Source: [Phialemoniopsis] sp. UDSM-2020 (lineage: Eukaryota; Ascomycota; Sordariomycetes; Thyridiales; Thyridiaceae). Taken from it: 64,000 nt of DNA. Positions 42,521 through 55,776 of the stretch are shown here, piece after piece (position 1 is the first letter of the stretch; every line of letters starts with the position of its first letter). The position numbers and the translations under genes were made by a program. The DNA lies in assembly GCA_018873225.1 (NCBI GenBank), contig JAEILZ010000006.1, forward strand, positions 1,240,001 to 1,304,000, written 5' to 3'. The notes under the pieces were generated by a model. The model ran no database searches, had not been told where the DNA came from, and saw nothing but the letters and a program-made list of their open reading frames with translations.

Positions 42521-45430
42521 ATGCATCAGCAATCTCGTCACCCGCCCAGGGTGACGTCGCCCGCATCATCGCCGCAGACCAATCCCACACGGACAAATAA
42601 CCCCAGAGACTCCCTCGGTGGCCCGAGCCGCTCCCGTGCGGGCTCGGAGGCGGCCGGGCAGGATGGCTCCGGGTCGGCCGAGGTCGCGGAGGCTCCTGCG
42701 GCACCCGTGCTCAGCAAGGAATCTATCAAAAAGCTGGACCAAATCATTCAAGTGTGTTCTTTTCCAGAAGCCAAGATCTACAGCATCATACAGGCTAACG
42801 AGGGTACTAGAACTTCCATGCAAAAGCGGCAGTAATTATTCTCCAGTCACGTATGAACGTGACCCCCTCGGCGGCTAGTAGACGATCCGATGGGAGGAAA
42901 GTCAACAAATGGGTACGTATTACCTCATGAATTCACATGTGCCTACTGTAGGGACCGCAGGCTAACACAAGATGGCTCTCAGTTTCAAATTGAGACCGAC
43001 GACATTGACGATTTCAGAGAAGAGCTCAGGATATGGAAGACCTGTGGAGGATTCGAGAACCGGCCGCCACCGATGATCATTGAGACCTACATCGACGCAT
43101 CGCAACTCCCACCCGGAAAATCCTTGGTGATACTAGACGACGATGGGAGGAGACGGGACGTCATGGAGGTGTTGAACTCGTCCGAATCCTCGAATGACAG
43201 TAGCCCTTCGAGAGCGAGGAGGCGAAACACGGAGATTGTACTGGAACGCTGGAAAATAGAACTGAAGTGCCTCCCCAACAACACCTCCGAGGATTTTGGA
43301 CCGCTCCTGCCGACCATCTATAAGAGAAGTATAATATTCTTCCGGTCGCTGTTCGTCAGCACGCGCGTCATGCCCGCCTGGAAATTCGCCCAGCAGTCGA
43401 TGAACAAAGCCGTATCGCCTCCCTTGGCCGTGCGGTGCCGGGTCTTGTCGGCGGAGAGCGAGGTCACTGGCTATGACCCTCTCAGGCAACCTCTACTGGA
43501 TCGTAGGGACGTTGTGACGGATTACATGTTTGGCGACCTGGAAGTCCCGGTTGGCAGGTTCTATGCCTCTGTGACCTACCGCAACGACTGCAATTTCCGA
43601 GTTGATGATTCAGAGTCTTTGTTGAGCTCTCGCTTTATGGGCATTGATGACCAGTACTTCAAGCCTTCTTTGCCTCAGAGGACCAGGTCGGGCCGGCAAC
43701 CGCGCTCAACGGAAATAGGGTCGCTGCCAAACCGACATAACAGGCATATGTCTGAGCAACAGCAGACCTACGGCAGCCTTTCCACCTTTCACGGAGCCGG
43801 TCCACTGGGAGCGAGCCCGATTTCTGCGTTACGTGCGATTCGCCCCATGGGTTCCGATACGAGCTCACCTCCTGGCTCTGTACCGGCGAGCGTAGAGGCT
43901 GACCCACCAAATTCGTTACCAATCTCTGGTCGGTCATCCACAAGGCCATCAATGAGGAATATTGAAGGCATGGCTAGGAGACCATCCGTATCATTTCAGC
44001 CTTTCAAGGCCGGATCCCTCTCTGGCTCACCTCGCATTTCAGACGAGCCTTCGTCACCTCATTCCCTGACTAGGCAATCTGGTCTGAATTCCTTGACACA
44101 AGCGAGGAATAGATCTTCTCTGACTGCTGGCATGGCAGCGTCACTGCGCGGAGGCCCACCGACAGCCGATCCCGGCCCTAGCTCGTCGCCCAAGCCTACA
44201 CCGAGCCGTTATAGCAGTAGCTTCACTCACAGAAGAGGTAGGCCTTCCTTTAGTGGGAATAGCAGGGCCGGAGACGACGATCAGGGAAGCAGTGGGAAGC
44301 AAAGCCTGTCGTCTTCTGCAGCTCAACCCGGCTCGGGGCTTCTTGCAGAGCCCGGCGGTGGTAGCTCGGGGTCTTTCCAGACGGACGACGATAACATCTC
44401 TGAGTTTCTCAAGGCTCTCGACAGCAAAAAGACACTGCAGAGCTTCGAAGCATCCAAAAAGGGAGAGTCGGCGACGAAGAGAACAGCGGCTCAGCTGTCG
44501 AAATTCCACATGATGAAAGACTCGAATATTGCATTGACCGAGTCGATGAATTCGTCAATGCACCTCCAACGCTCATCCAGCTCGTCGAGCCGTCAATTGA
44601 CAAGCGTCCCAGGCATGGTCAATCCTGCCTCCATGTCGGCATCTTCGTCGCCGAGCAAACCTCTGTCTCCCCACACTCCCCACACCCCAGCAATCCCGTC
44701 ACGTCTGAGCGAGAATTCCATTGCTGAGTACCAGGGCCCTCAGGCTAATCGCCGGCCAATCCCTGACGTTGTTACGACCGAGGAGGAGGGTGAGGAGGCG
44801 CCCGTTAGCCAGGAGGGCACGAATGCCATTGATATTCCTCTGTCGCCAAGGCTCATCCAGGTCAATAGGAGGGCCAGTTCCGTGGCCAATCGTGGTGCTG
44901 AGGACGAGGATGCCGATGTGCCTTACGGAGGCCAGCGTAGCCTTAGTCTGGGTGCCGACGAGGGTGGTGAACCTCCTACACTAAGCACGTTACTGCGCAT
45001 GGAGCGAGATCCTAATGATAGGCCATCTCTACAGCCTGCTGCTGAGATTAGGGGGTCTGTCCAACCTGGATCAATGTCCTCAGGTGATCGCGAAGAGAAA
45101 CAACCACCAAGTGGTCTATTATCATCGGGATCTGCATCTTATCGCCTGAGATATACCGGGAGTTCGAGGGCTCAGTCTAGGGGGACGCCTCCCCATTCTT
45201 CCCGAGGCAGCTTTGTGGGCTCTTCGACCGGAAGATATGGTAGTAGCCTCACTAGGGGAACGGGCGATGGTGAAGCCGACGACGAACCACTCGTCTTTGA
45301 CATGTCTGAGCTAGGCCGCGAGCATAACAGACGAAGCCTTGAAGAGGGACGTGGAGGTGGCAGCACTGGATCTGCATCCGCGGAGCGTGCTGGCTACGAA
45401 CCTCGAGGCACTAGAAAGACTGGCTGGTAA
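42521..45430 (+). CDS. ATG13: Autophagy protein Atg13
   Basis: This is the regulatory subunit of the Atg1 kinase complex; TORC1 phosphorylates it in rich medium, and its dephosphorylation starts autophagosome formation. Three exons give 926 aa: 42521-42751, 42811-42912 and 42983-45430. After a disordered N-terminus, the HORMA domain begins at KLDQIIQNFHAKAAVIILQS (spanning exons 1-2) and continues with WFQIETDDIDDFREELRIWK, PPMIIETYIDASQLP, ERWKIELK and YKRSIIFFRSLFVSTRVMPAWKF. The domain ends with GRFYASVTYRNDCNF near residue 330. The long Ser-rich tail includes DDDNISEFLKALDSKKTLQ and DDEPLVFDMSELG, which lie where other fungal Atg13 proteins bind Atg17 and Atg1. The second exon is essential because it completes the first HORMA helix. 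The call is firm. Confidence 0.95.
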
Positions 45431-46365
45431 GAAGCACCTAGAAAGTGCATACCGGTCATCGATTTGACACTTTGCACATCATACGAACGAAGGGCGTTTT
45501 GTGGCACGCGGGCGGGACAAGGGAAGCCGAGATCATCAAGCAAGTTCCTCTTACGCTTAATTTTCATGTATAGACTGTTATTGTTTTTGCAGCATCTCAT
45601 GCATATACGGGGTGTCTTTTCCTCTCCGTCATCGCTGGGCCATGATAAGGGGGAGGTTCTCAGAAGAAGGATAGCCATCGGTGCTGTTGTCGCAGGAGGA
45701 GCGGCGGGAATACCATTGGTCATGACAGCCAGCCTTTCTGGGTTTGCATATAGGGGTTTCCTTCAAGTATTTACCATATTGATTATACAAATCTCAAAAT
45801 CGAAGAAGGCATTCCATCGGTACGGTTTTACGGCATTTCCAAGAGCTTCGTCACGATCCATGAATGTCTAGAGATACAACAAGTAGTGGTGGGGAGGCGG
45901 AGCAGAGAGAATTGGTGGATGGTGGCGCAAGCCGACAGGCCTTACGCAATGGGGCAGCGACCACGCGCGCGAAGTTCGCTCGTTCTCCAAGCTGGGCCCC
46001 ATGATGCGGTGCTGTCTCCACCAAAAGACTGCTCCATAACCCACAAGCTCGGCCAGGCACTCCGTCATCAGCCAAGCGAGGCTGTCCCCCGACCACCACC
46101 ACCAACACAACCACTCTGGCCAAGCTTGCGACGCCTTTTCTCCCCCAGGCATCTCCTCAATTTCAGACTGCCATCTCGTGGTTTTTCCTGTTGGAAACCG
46201 AGTTGATTCAATCCCGCGACATCACACATTGTCCGTCTGGAACCATAAGCCAGCTGGAGCTCATCTTGGCACCAAATCGCCCAAAGCACAGCCAAACCAG
46301 GGAGATTACGAGCCTGCAGCCTATTCGCCAGCCTACAGTCAACTGCCTCATCGGCGCCGCCCATC
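45431..46365. other. 0.9 kb intergenic region
   Basis: It holds the ATG13 3' UTR and the HSE1 promoter and leader. No further gene was recognised. Confidence 0.55.
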
Positions 46366-48693
46366 ATGTTCCGAGCAGCGGCTCCTGGGCCCTACGATGA
46401 GGTCGTCGGTATGTGTACCATTGCATCACTGAATTTACAGACATGCTGACAATACGTCCCTGCGAACAGCCAAGGCGACCGACGAGAACCTCACGTCGGA
46501 GGACTGGGGCGCCATTATGGAAGTTTGCGACCGTGTGGCAAGCGACCCTAATGGACCTAAAGAGACCGTCCAGGCCATGATCAAGCGACTCGCACACCGC
46601 AATGCCAATGTGCAGCTATATACCCTAGAGGTCCGTCCCTGCCCGCCTGCTATACATCTCTTTTGGTCGTCAAGAGAATCTCTTGGAAGCTGACATTCAG
46701 ATTCGTACTCATAGCTTGGCAATGCTCTCAGCCAGAACTGCGGCAAGAACATGCACAGGGAGCTGTCCTCGCGGGCCTTCACCGATGCCCTGCTAAAGCT
46801 GGCCAACGACCGCAATACCCACACTCAGGTCAAGGCTAAGATCCTCGAAAGAATGAAGGATTGGTCAGACATGTTCAGCAAGGACGCCGAGCTGGGAATC
46901 ATGTACGACGCATACTTTAGGCTCAAGCAGAGCAACCCACAATTACAGCCCCCTTCGGCGCCACAAAAGAACAGCCTGACGGATGTCGACCGACGGAAGG
47001 AAGAGGACGAGCTCCAGATGGCGCTCAAGCTGTCGTTGCAGGACGAAGAGCGCAAGAAGAAGGCTGCTGAGTCCAAGTCTTCTGGCGCCGGTCCTTCGTC
47101 AGGCGCAGCTGGTGCCTCGGGGTCCGCAGAGGAAGCGCAACCTATACAGCCCATGCCTTCCGGCACTACTGCGGCGACCGTGTCAAGGGTCCGGGCTCTG
47201 TACGACTTTGTGCCCTCTGAGCCTGGCGAGTTGGAGTTCAAGAAGGGAGACGTGATTGCGGTGCTCGAGTCCGTCTACAAGGATTGGTGGAGGGGCTCGC
47301 TCAAGGGAAAGACGGGTATCTTCCCGTTGAATTATGTCGAGAAGCTGACGGACCCGACGCCGGATGAGCTGCAGCGTGAGGCGCAGATGGAGGCCGAGGT
47401 GTTCGCCGAGATCAAAAACGTGGAGAAGTTGTTGACGCTGTTGAGCACGTCTAACACGGCGCCCCGGGAGGAGGACAACGAGGAGATCTCCAAGCTGTAC
47501 CACCAGACGCTGGCGATCCGCCCGAAGCTGATCAAATTGATCGAGAAATACTCGCAGAAGAAGGACGACTTCACGCAGCTCAACGAGAAGTTTATTAAGG
47601 CCCGGAGGGACTACGAGGCGTTGTTGGAGTCGTCCATGTCGCACCCGCCCCAGCCAAACTACCAACAGTACGCCATGCGGCCGCACCCAGGAGCACCCGG
47701 AGGCTATCCCGCCGTCGGAGGGCCAGGTTATCCTGGACAGGGACCCCCTCCGCCGCAGCAAGGGGACCCGCGATTCTATGGCACTCCGGCCCCTCAGCAA
47801 GGTACGGATCATGCTTATCTAGGCCCTTAAGGTATCAAACTAATACAAAATTAGAACAACCTCTGTATCCTCCAGCTACCTCCCCCTCCCCCAACTTCCA
47901 ACGTCCCGGCGCAACACCCGGTCCTGCTCCCTTCTACATGGCCGGCGCAGAGGTTCCTGCTCACGGTGGTGCCCCTGGGCCAGCTCAGCAGCAATACCCT
48001 CCTCGTGATCAGGGGCAAAGAGTGCCTTCGGCCGGGAAGCAGCAACCCGCGCCCATTCAGACCTCATCGCCACCACCACAGCACACCGCCTACACTCCTT
48101 ACTCGCACGCAGTCCCTCCCCAGGGAGCACACAACCCTGCTGGAAACCCACAGGAGCTCTCCACATCCGTCTACGACTCGCCCGTTGCAACGCACAACCC
48201 TAACGGGCCCAACTCCGCCGCTACCTACTCCTCTTCAGTCTACTCTCCGGACGAGGGACCCAGCCGGCAGTCCAGCTACGGCGGACCCGGAGGACCCTCC
48301 GCCCCACCGCCGCAACAGACATACCAAGCCTACGGCGGATACCCCCCGCAACAGCAGCAGCAGCAACAGCAGAACCCCTACTACAATGACGGCGCTTCGG
48401 ACGTGGGCGGTCCGCCACCGCCGCAGCCCACGGGCCAAGCCCCGCCTGTGCCTGTACCCCAGTCACGGCCCGAGAATGTCATGACGCCGCCGCCACTACA
48501 GCCGAGCGGCCCAGCGTACGACGCCAGGCAGACGCTGCCGAGCCGCGTGGGCGGTGCCCCCGGCCCGAGCGCGCCGGGTCCGGCCCCGGGAGGCGAGCCA
48601 CAGTACAAGGCGTACGTGCCGCCGCAGGACGCGGCGCCGAGCGCGCCAGGTGATTACTACAGGCAGCAGCAGGCTGGGGGTGTAAGCTACTAA
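46366..48693 (+). CDS. HSE1: ESCRT-0 subunit Hse1 (STAM family)
   Basis: This is the partner of Vps27 in ESCRT-0, which gathers ubiquitylated cargo at endosomes for multivesicular-body sorting. Four exons give 709 aa: 46366-46408, 46470-46630, 46715-47801 and 47855-48693. The VHS domain covers about residues 8-145 (KATDENLTSEDWGAIMEVCD, LGNALSQNCGKNMHREL). One ubiquitin-interacting motif (EDELQMALKLSLQDEERK) lies near residue 165. An SH3 domain follows at about 225-278 (RVRALYDFVPSEPGELEF, KDWWRGSLKGKTGIFPLNYV), then a coiled-coil GAT-like region. The last 340 residues are Pro/Gln/Gly-rich and disordered, with several PxxP and polyQ stretches. The last intron contains a TAG and TAA, so the gene would end early without splicing. 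Confidence 0.95.
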
Positions 48694-50089
48694 TGCGGAG
48701 GGTGGATGGATTTCGGGTTGCTTGGGATCGCCGGCAAGCCATGCGATTTATTCCCTCTCCTTCGAAGTGCTCCGCGGATGTGGCACATGCATATTGTGGT
48801 CCTTCTATGCTGGTGAAAGGGGATGCTTGTTGCTCCCCACGATGCAACCATTTTTGGGCGAGTTTGACGGCTTTTTTCTTCTGTCATGTATCACGTAGCA
48901 TACGTATTATTTCCATCACCATCATGACAAATGTTGAATTGGTTTTTTACCAACAGGGTTGATCATTGAGGGGTTCATATGTGAACGTTGACAACATACT
49001 AAGACTGATCGATCACACGTGTACGAACGGGTTGCAGCAAGGCGTGTATGGATGAGCATGCATGTTTATGCATCGCCGTTGAAGATTGTCTAGTCTGGTT
49101 CAAGACGCGTCTGGAATAGCAGCCAAGGCTTGAATCAGACTACAATCTACACCTGACTAGATTGGCTTCATTCCCGAGCGCGAGGAACTCACGATAACAC
49201 GGGCGTTACAGGAGGCTTGGAGGGGGACCACGAGGACAGGATGAGAGGGTAAGCATAGCCCTTTTTGAGCCTGGCTGAGCCGAGTACGTATAAAAGCCGG
49301 AAACGTTGTAATTTGGAGCCTGACAGGCGTCGCATTCCGGGAGGACGGGCGATAAACCACAGATTCAGCACACGCAGGGGTCGCGGGATCTGATTGGATC
49401 TGGCTTGGAAGATGTACAAAGTAGCTCCGGGAATCCAAGGGCGGAGGCGGCGTCGCGCGGTGGTGCAGATGAGCCATAGTGACTCGCACAAATAGCTTCA
49501 TGTGCGCCAAAAGCAGGGATTATTACCCCGTCCAAACCCCCACCAAATCCACCACTGCCCAGGCACATCATATCACATTGCATCCTCTCTCTCAGTTCCC
49601 CGCGTTACGTATTCCCTCTGTCGCGACTATAAGCTCTGCTCTCCTTCCCAGATTTCGACTTGCACGAACCCGGTTCTGTGAAACCTTGCACAGCAAGAGC
49701 GATTCCTCGACCGAATTCGCTCCCATCATCACCAAAAGTCCGATAGCTTATCTTCTACCGCACTCCAAACCTCGGGTGGTGGCGACTTTATCTCAACCCT
49801 CCTCTACAACCAGAACAACCCTAATCCCACGAAAAAGACACATTACTGCCTACGACTAATTCCGCACGAGCGCATAGCACAGGAAAACGATCATCTTCAT
49901 CCCCCAGACCGGGAAGGTTTTCCTGCGCTTCTACCCCTCGCACCTTTAAATACGCCGTGATCCTACGAGATTCACAGCGAGGTGCGCCAATCTCCTTCCC
50001 AGAAGCGCCGGAGAACCTCGAGGGACCGAAACCCATTCGACGTCCCTCCCATCTACTCCTCCGACAACTCGAGACCTATCCTCCGGCTA
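48694..50089. other. 1.4 kb intergenic region
   Basis: It contains the HSE1 3' UTR and the promoter/leader of the IBtk-like gene. The open frame at 49479-49859 has a low-complexity Thr/Ser/Pro product and looks like leader sequence. From 49982 the reading frame of the next gene is already open but lacks an ATG until 50090. Confidence 0.5.
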
Positions 50090-53000
50090 ATGAGTCACCT
50101 ACTCTGGAAATACTACTGGGAAGACGATGTCGACCGATTCCGGCGCCTCCTCGCCCCAGTAGGCGCAGTCGCAGGGGGACCGAGCAGTTTCAGCAGCCCC
50201 GGCGGCGCGGCGCTCGGCACGTCGCCGCGCAGCGCCGGGGCCGGTGGTGGTAATAGCGGTTTTGGGGCCGGCGGCAGGGGCGGCGGGCGCAAGGTCTCGG
50301 GACACTACTTCGGAAAGCAGGGCGGCGGCGCGGGCGGCGCGCTGGGCAAGGCCGAGGTCAACGCGCGCGACCGCGCCGGGCTGACGCTCCTGCTGCGCGC
50401 GGCGAGCTCGACGGCCGACAACGCGCTGCAGTACGTGCGCGCCCTGCTCGAGCACCCGGCCGTCGACCTGTACGCGCAGGACCCGGAGAGCGGCTGGAAC
50501 GCGCTGCACCGGGCGCTGTACGCGGGCAACGTGTCGGCGGCGCGCCTGCTGCTCGACAAGGAGCGGCGGGACCTGCTGACGAGCGTGAGCGGGAGCGGGA
50601 AAGTGGTGGTCGGGGGCAGGCTGATCAAGACCAAGGACCACGAGGGCAACAGCCCCTTCGACCTGTACAACTCGACGATTGGGGAGCGGGCGCTCAATGT
50701 GCTCGAGGACCTCGGCGGGGACTCGGACGACGAGGGGTCCGTGAGCGAGGCGGAGGAGGCTGTTGTCGATGCGATGTTAGTGTGCAACTCTCCCTGTTTG
50801 CTGCGTTGCTTGGTCCCTGTTCTGTCTTGATTGCGGTTGTGCGGTTTCTATCTTGTGGAAAGAAGTACTGGGTCTGACAAGTAAACTCTTGGTTGCAGGA
50901 ATTCGGGCGATCTCCAAGCTCTGATCGACGGCGACGAGCTGTTCACCTTTGGAAGCAACAAAAACATCTCCCTCGGTCTGGGCGACCAAGATGATCGGCA
51001 GTATCCGGAGCGCGTTTACTTGAAGCGCCCGGACCATCTCGTCCAGCGCTTCTACGAAGAGTGGTTGGAGGAGTCGGGCACCGAGGGCCCCAGCGGACCT
51101 CAGAAGCTCGAGTCGATCCCGGCTCTGGTGCACGGCCGGCCTCTGAACATCCACGATGTGGTGTTGTCGAAGTTGCACAGCGCGGTGCTCACTACGGACC
51201 CCGTCTCGAACCTGTATGTGTGTGGTGTCGGCCGTGGAGGAAGACTCGGACTCGGCGAGGAGAATACGAGATTTACATTCACGCCCGTGCAGGGAGGTCT
51301 TGCCGACAGAAAGGTTGTCAAGGTTGCCCTTGGCCAGAACCACAGCATGGCTGTCACGGACGGCGGCGAGCTATGGACCTGGGGCATCAACACGAGCTAC
51401 CAGCTGGGTTATGCGCTACCGCCGCCCGCCAAGGCGGACGAGGATCCCATGAGCACCACCCCGCGAAAGGTGTTTGGCACACTCAAGAACGAAACCATCA
51501 TCGGAGCGGCTGCGTCGGCGATCCACTCCGTTGCGCACACAGAGACGTCGCTGTACTGTTGGGGCAAGAACGTAGGACAGCTCGCGCTGATGGACGCCGA
51601 CTCGCGGTCGCTCGAGGTGCAACAGACCCCGAGAAAGGTCGCCGCGTCGCTGTTCCCCTGCCCTATCGTCATGGTCAGCGCGATTGACAAGGCTACGACG
51701 TGTCTGCTGGCCAACCATACCGTTTGCGTCTTCACGGCCTTTGGCTACAACATCGTCAAATTTCCCATTTCTGATCCGGTGCCTAATCTGCAATTGTCCG
51801 TTGGCTCGTTTCCGGCACGATATGATCCAGGACGTGGCCGGATTAACTATGTGGCATCGGGGGGTGAGACCATCGCCGCGGTCGGTGGCAGAGGTGATTT
51901 GTTTACCATGCACCTCAATCACAATGCTGATACAAACACTTCGGCAACATCCACGACGAACCCATCAAAGATCAAGGGAGCGGTCACGCAACCGCAGTGC
52001 ATCTGGAACTCTGGTAAGGATGGCGTCCGGTCTGTTGATGTGGGAGAGCACGGCTCCGTCATCATCAGCACCCAGTCCGGAGCCGTCTGGAGGCGTGTGA
52101 AGCGGGCCAAGGCAAAGGATTCGCACGTTTCTGGGTCCAAAGACTTCAAGAACAAAGACTACAAGTTTCAGCGTGTCCCTTACATCACCAAAGTCGTCAC
52201 CGTGCGGAGCTCGGTTTTTGGCGCCTTTGCTGCGATACGCAGGGACGTGGGGGTGATGAAGGAGCAGATACACATCGAGGACCAGAGCTTGTGGGACGAT
52301 GTTGCACCTCTGTTGCCGCTGGAGGACTTTGTTGCCAGCGAGCCGACTAGCAAAGACCAGGATCACCTTAAGTTTTGGGATGCCGATACTCTGAGAGAAA
52401 AGCTGGGCTCTGTGGCTTACGAGGTGCTCAAGTCTCCCGACCTGGAAAAAGACCTCGACCAGTACTTGATAAACTGGCGGCTCAGCAATGACGACCTCGA
52501 TGCTGCGATACGTACATCGTCGGACCCGAAATTGCAGATTCCGGTCCACAGCTGGATGCTGTCCGCAAGGAGTCCCGTCCTCAGGTCGGCACTGTTTGCG
52601 TATAGGCAAGACAGCTCACGAGGATTACCAGAGGCTTTGGCCGACCTCTTCTCAATAGACGAGGTCGACGGTAAGACCGTTGTCACATTCAAAGGGCTGG
52701 ACCTGATCAGTGTACTCAACCTGGTGCTCTACATGTACACTGACAGAGTTATCCCCGCTTGGAACTACACACGGCAAGCACCACCTTTAGCTCATCGGTA
52801 TCGTCAGATCCGCACAGAGCTCATGAAGACAGCTCTCCGTCTGGAGTTGCCTCAGCTCGAGTCTGCGGTTCGCCTGCAGACTGAGCCGAAGCGATCGATG
52901 GATCAAGATTTTGATCATGCCTTCAATGACCGCCGCTTCTTTGATGATGGCGATGCCATCTTGGAACTGGATGGGCGGCAGGTGAACGTCCATAGCACTT

Positions 53001-55024
53001 TCCTCTGCCAGCGATGCCCATGGTTCGAAGGTCTCTTTAACGGTCGATCGCGAGGTATGTGGCTGGCTGGGCGACGCGAGACAGAAGAGTCATCGGAGAA
53101 GGTAAAACTCGACCTCACGCATATGGACCCTGCCGCCTTTCGCTACGTCCTGCGGCACCTGTACGCCGATGTCGGCGCGAATTTGTTTGACCGCGTCGTC
53201 TCGGCGACTTTCGAGGAGTTCTCGGACCTCGTTATGGACGTTATGAGCATCGCGAACGAGCTGATGCTCGACCGCCTGTCGCAGATCTGCCAGCAAGTCA
53301 TCGGCCGCTTCGTCAACTCGCGTAATATTGCGCATCTGCTTAACGCCATCAGCCCCTGCGCCGTGACCGAGTTTCGCGACACTGGCCTCGAGTACATTTG
53401 CCTGCAGATGGAGACTATGCTGGAGAACCACCTGCTCGACGACCTCGATGACGACCTGCTACTCGAGCTCGACGAGGTCGTGCGCGACAACCAGATGGCG
53501 CAGATGCCCTTTGCCCGGAGCGGCAGGGCCGAGCTCGAGCTGCTTGAGCGATACCCCGAGCTCGCCCAGGACATTGATGAGGAGCGACAGATCCGCGTCA
53601 AGGAGCTGGCTTATCGCGCGAGGGAGAAGGAGGACGAGAGGAAGCTGTCGTCGTCGTTCAAGGCCAAGTTTGGCAGCCTAGACGAGTCCGCCATGGCCGC
53701 CTCGCCCTCTTCGGAACGGGCGCGGAGGAGGTCCAAGGTTGGACACAATGAGCCGTTCAGCCCTTCTCTGCGGCCCAAGGCGTCGCAGGCCGATCTCATG
53801 TTCGACATGGACGAGGAGGACTCTTCTGGTCTCAGCAGCCCCCTTGCCGGTATGACGCCGAAGCTCGCCCCACAAGACAGCCAGCATACACCCGGCACTC
53901 CGCTCAACCGTCTGGGCTCACTGCCAGACAGTAAAGGCAAGAACGCGCTGCAATCTTCGGAGTCACCCGGCTCTGTCTCGCCTCTCCTCCAGCCCGTGCG
54001 CCCAGCCATGACACCATCCAAGCTCTCCGCGGAGGCGAGTCCCTCGGGCCGCTTCGGTAACCCCTGGGGCGCCGCCGCCTTGCCGACGGATAAGCTCGAC
54101 CTCAAGGAACTCATGACTGAGTCGACACCAAATCGCTCCGCCCTGTCCGCCGGCCTCGCATCGCAGAAAATCAAGGACGCTGCGGCGGCGGCTGCTGCTG
54201 CCAAGGCTACGCCGTCCAAGATGTCGCAAAAGGAGCGCAAGAAGCAGCAGCAGCAGCAGGCCGCGCAGGCGGCGGAGGAGGCGGCCAACGCGCAGGCCAA
54301 GGCCGCGTGGGAGACGCCGAAGTCGAACAATGCTCGCCCGGCGCCGTGGAAGGCCGTCTCCACGCCCCGGGCGTCGCCGCTCATCACCGTGTCCGACGAG
54401 GCCAAGCCCGCTCGACCCGTCGCCGTCGCGGCCGAGTCAACGCGGCCCATCCCGCGACGGACTGCGTCTCCAGATACTCGATTCGCGGGGCAGTCACGCA
54501 GCACGCCCAACTCAAAGCGTTCCCCCGCAGCTCAAAACACTCCACCGCCACCCGCATCGTCGTCGTCCAAGCAGCAGCAGCAACAGCCGCTGGTCCCGCA
54601 CTCCAAGTCGTACATGAAGCCCGCGCCCAAGGCGGACCCCATCCTCGGCGTCAGCATGGCCGACATCATCGGGCAGCAGAAGCGCGAGCAGGAGAGCGTG
54701 AAAGAGGCCGTCGCCAAGCGCAGCCTGCAGGAGATCCAGCAGGAGCAGGCGTTTCAGGAGTGGTGGGATCAGGAGAGCAGGCGCACGCAGGAGGAAGAAG
54801 CCAAGAGAGCCGCAGCGCCCAAGGGCAGCAGCGGGAACAAGGAGAAGAGTGGACGCGGCGGCGGGCGCAAGGGTGGACGCGGCGGTGGGAAGGCTTCTGC
54901 GCGCGGAGGGGCCGGCGGCACGAGAGGTGGTGGTGGTGGTGGGAGGGGAGGCGGCGGTGCGCATACGGAGCGTGGTAGGACGGGGAAGGGCGCGGGTGCC
55001 GCTGAGGGTGTTCGATCATCGTGA
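50090..55024 (+). CDS. Ankyrin/RCC1/BTB protein, IBtk-like, with RGG tail
   Basis: This is a very large modular protein of 1603 aa from two exons, 50090-50775 and 50899-55024. The domain order is that of the inhibitor-of-Btk family: ankyrin repeats (about 60-215; AGLTLLLRAAS, GWNALHRALYAGNVSAARLLL), then RCC1-type propeller repeats (from about 240; LFTFGSNKNISLGLGD, LYVCGVGRGGRLGLGEE, LWTWGINTSYQLGY, LYCWGKNVGQLAL). Two BTB/POZ domains follow (about 773-850 and 909-1000; the second starts with GDAILELDGRQVNVHSTFLC). The tail has a polyQ coiled coil, ILGVSMADIIGQQK and LQEIQQEQAFQEWWDQES, and ends in an RGG/GGR-rich segment. Family members act as substrate receptors for cullin-3 ligases; that role is inferred here. 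The RGG end suggests RNA or nucleic-acid contact. The start is the first ATG in the open frame. Confidence 0.88.
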
Positions 55025-55776
55025 GGGGAGGTTGTGTGAGTAATAATACCTTGGAATCACAGCACAGGGGCTAGTAATTGCTTTTTGGGCGTTCGGTGGC
55101 ATATCTTGCGGTCCGTCCTGCGTGGGCCAAGCGGGAAGGGGTCAGGAGCATATACGGATGGGTATACCTAGATTTTTTACTTGATTTGAAGCCAGACAAC
55201 GTTGGCTTTTTTTGTTGTTTTGATATATTATAGATATACTCTACCGTCATGATTGCAAGTGGTGTTTGCAATATCAAGAAGTATTTGCACTCTCAGTGAA
55301 GCACGATTTATTTGCTATCATTGTTCTTCCAGGACGTGCACGAGCAAAGGGGATCAGGATAGAGTATGGGTATCTCATGTGTATTCATCTTTGTGACGGC
55401 TTCTCTATGATGGCTCTGGTATGATCTGTGCTGCACGAGACCGAGAATACTTAGTATTCGAGTACGTCAAGGCGAACGGCAGCCTTTGTCAGGCCATATG
55501 AGCTTTCTCGTTTCTTATGAACGAATCACACTGGGCCATTAGCCTCTGTTTCAAGAGAGCGGGAAGGAGAAAAAAGGAGAGGAAGAGAAGAAACCAAACG
55601 CTTTCCGAGGAACGCCGCCGAGCTCCTGATATGCGCCAGATAAAACAATGCCTGTGACCTGCGGCCGCCTCGTTGCCAAGCCGATGCGAATGAACCTTTC
55701 GGTGGCGAAGCGAGCGAGAGGTCGGCGTGAGCAGCCACAACGAGAGTGAGCCCTAGAAGTAACAACGATCAGTCAC
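55025..55776. other. Convergent 3' region
   Basis: These are 752 bases between the stops of two convergent genes, AT-rich in the left half. It holds both 3' UTRs. No gene was recognised. Confidence 0.55.

Noticed and set aside
49479..49859. 126-codon open frame upstream of the IBtk-like gene
   Set aside because: It is a Thr/Ser/Pro low-complexity product in C/T-rich leader sequence; it is more likely an upstream open frame by chance.
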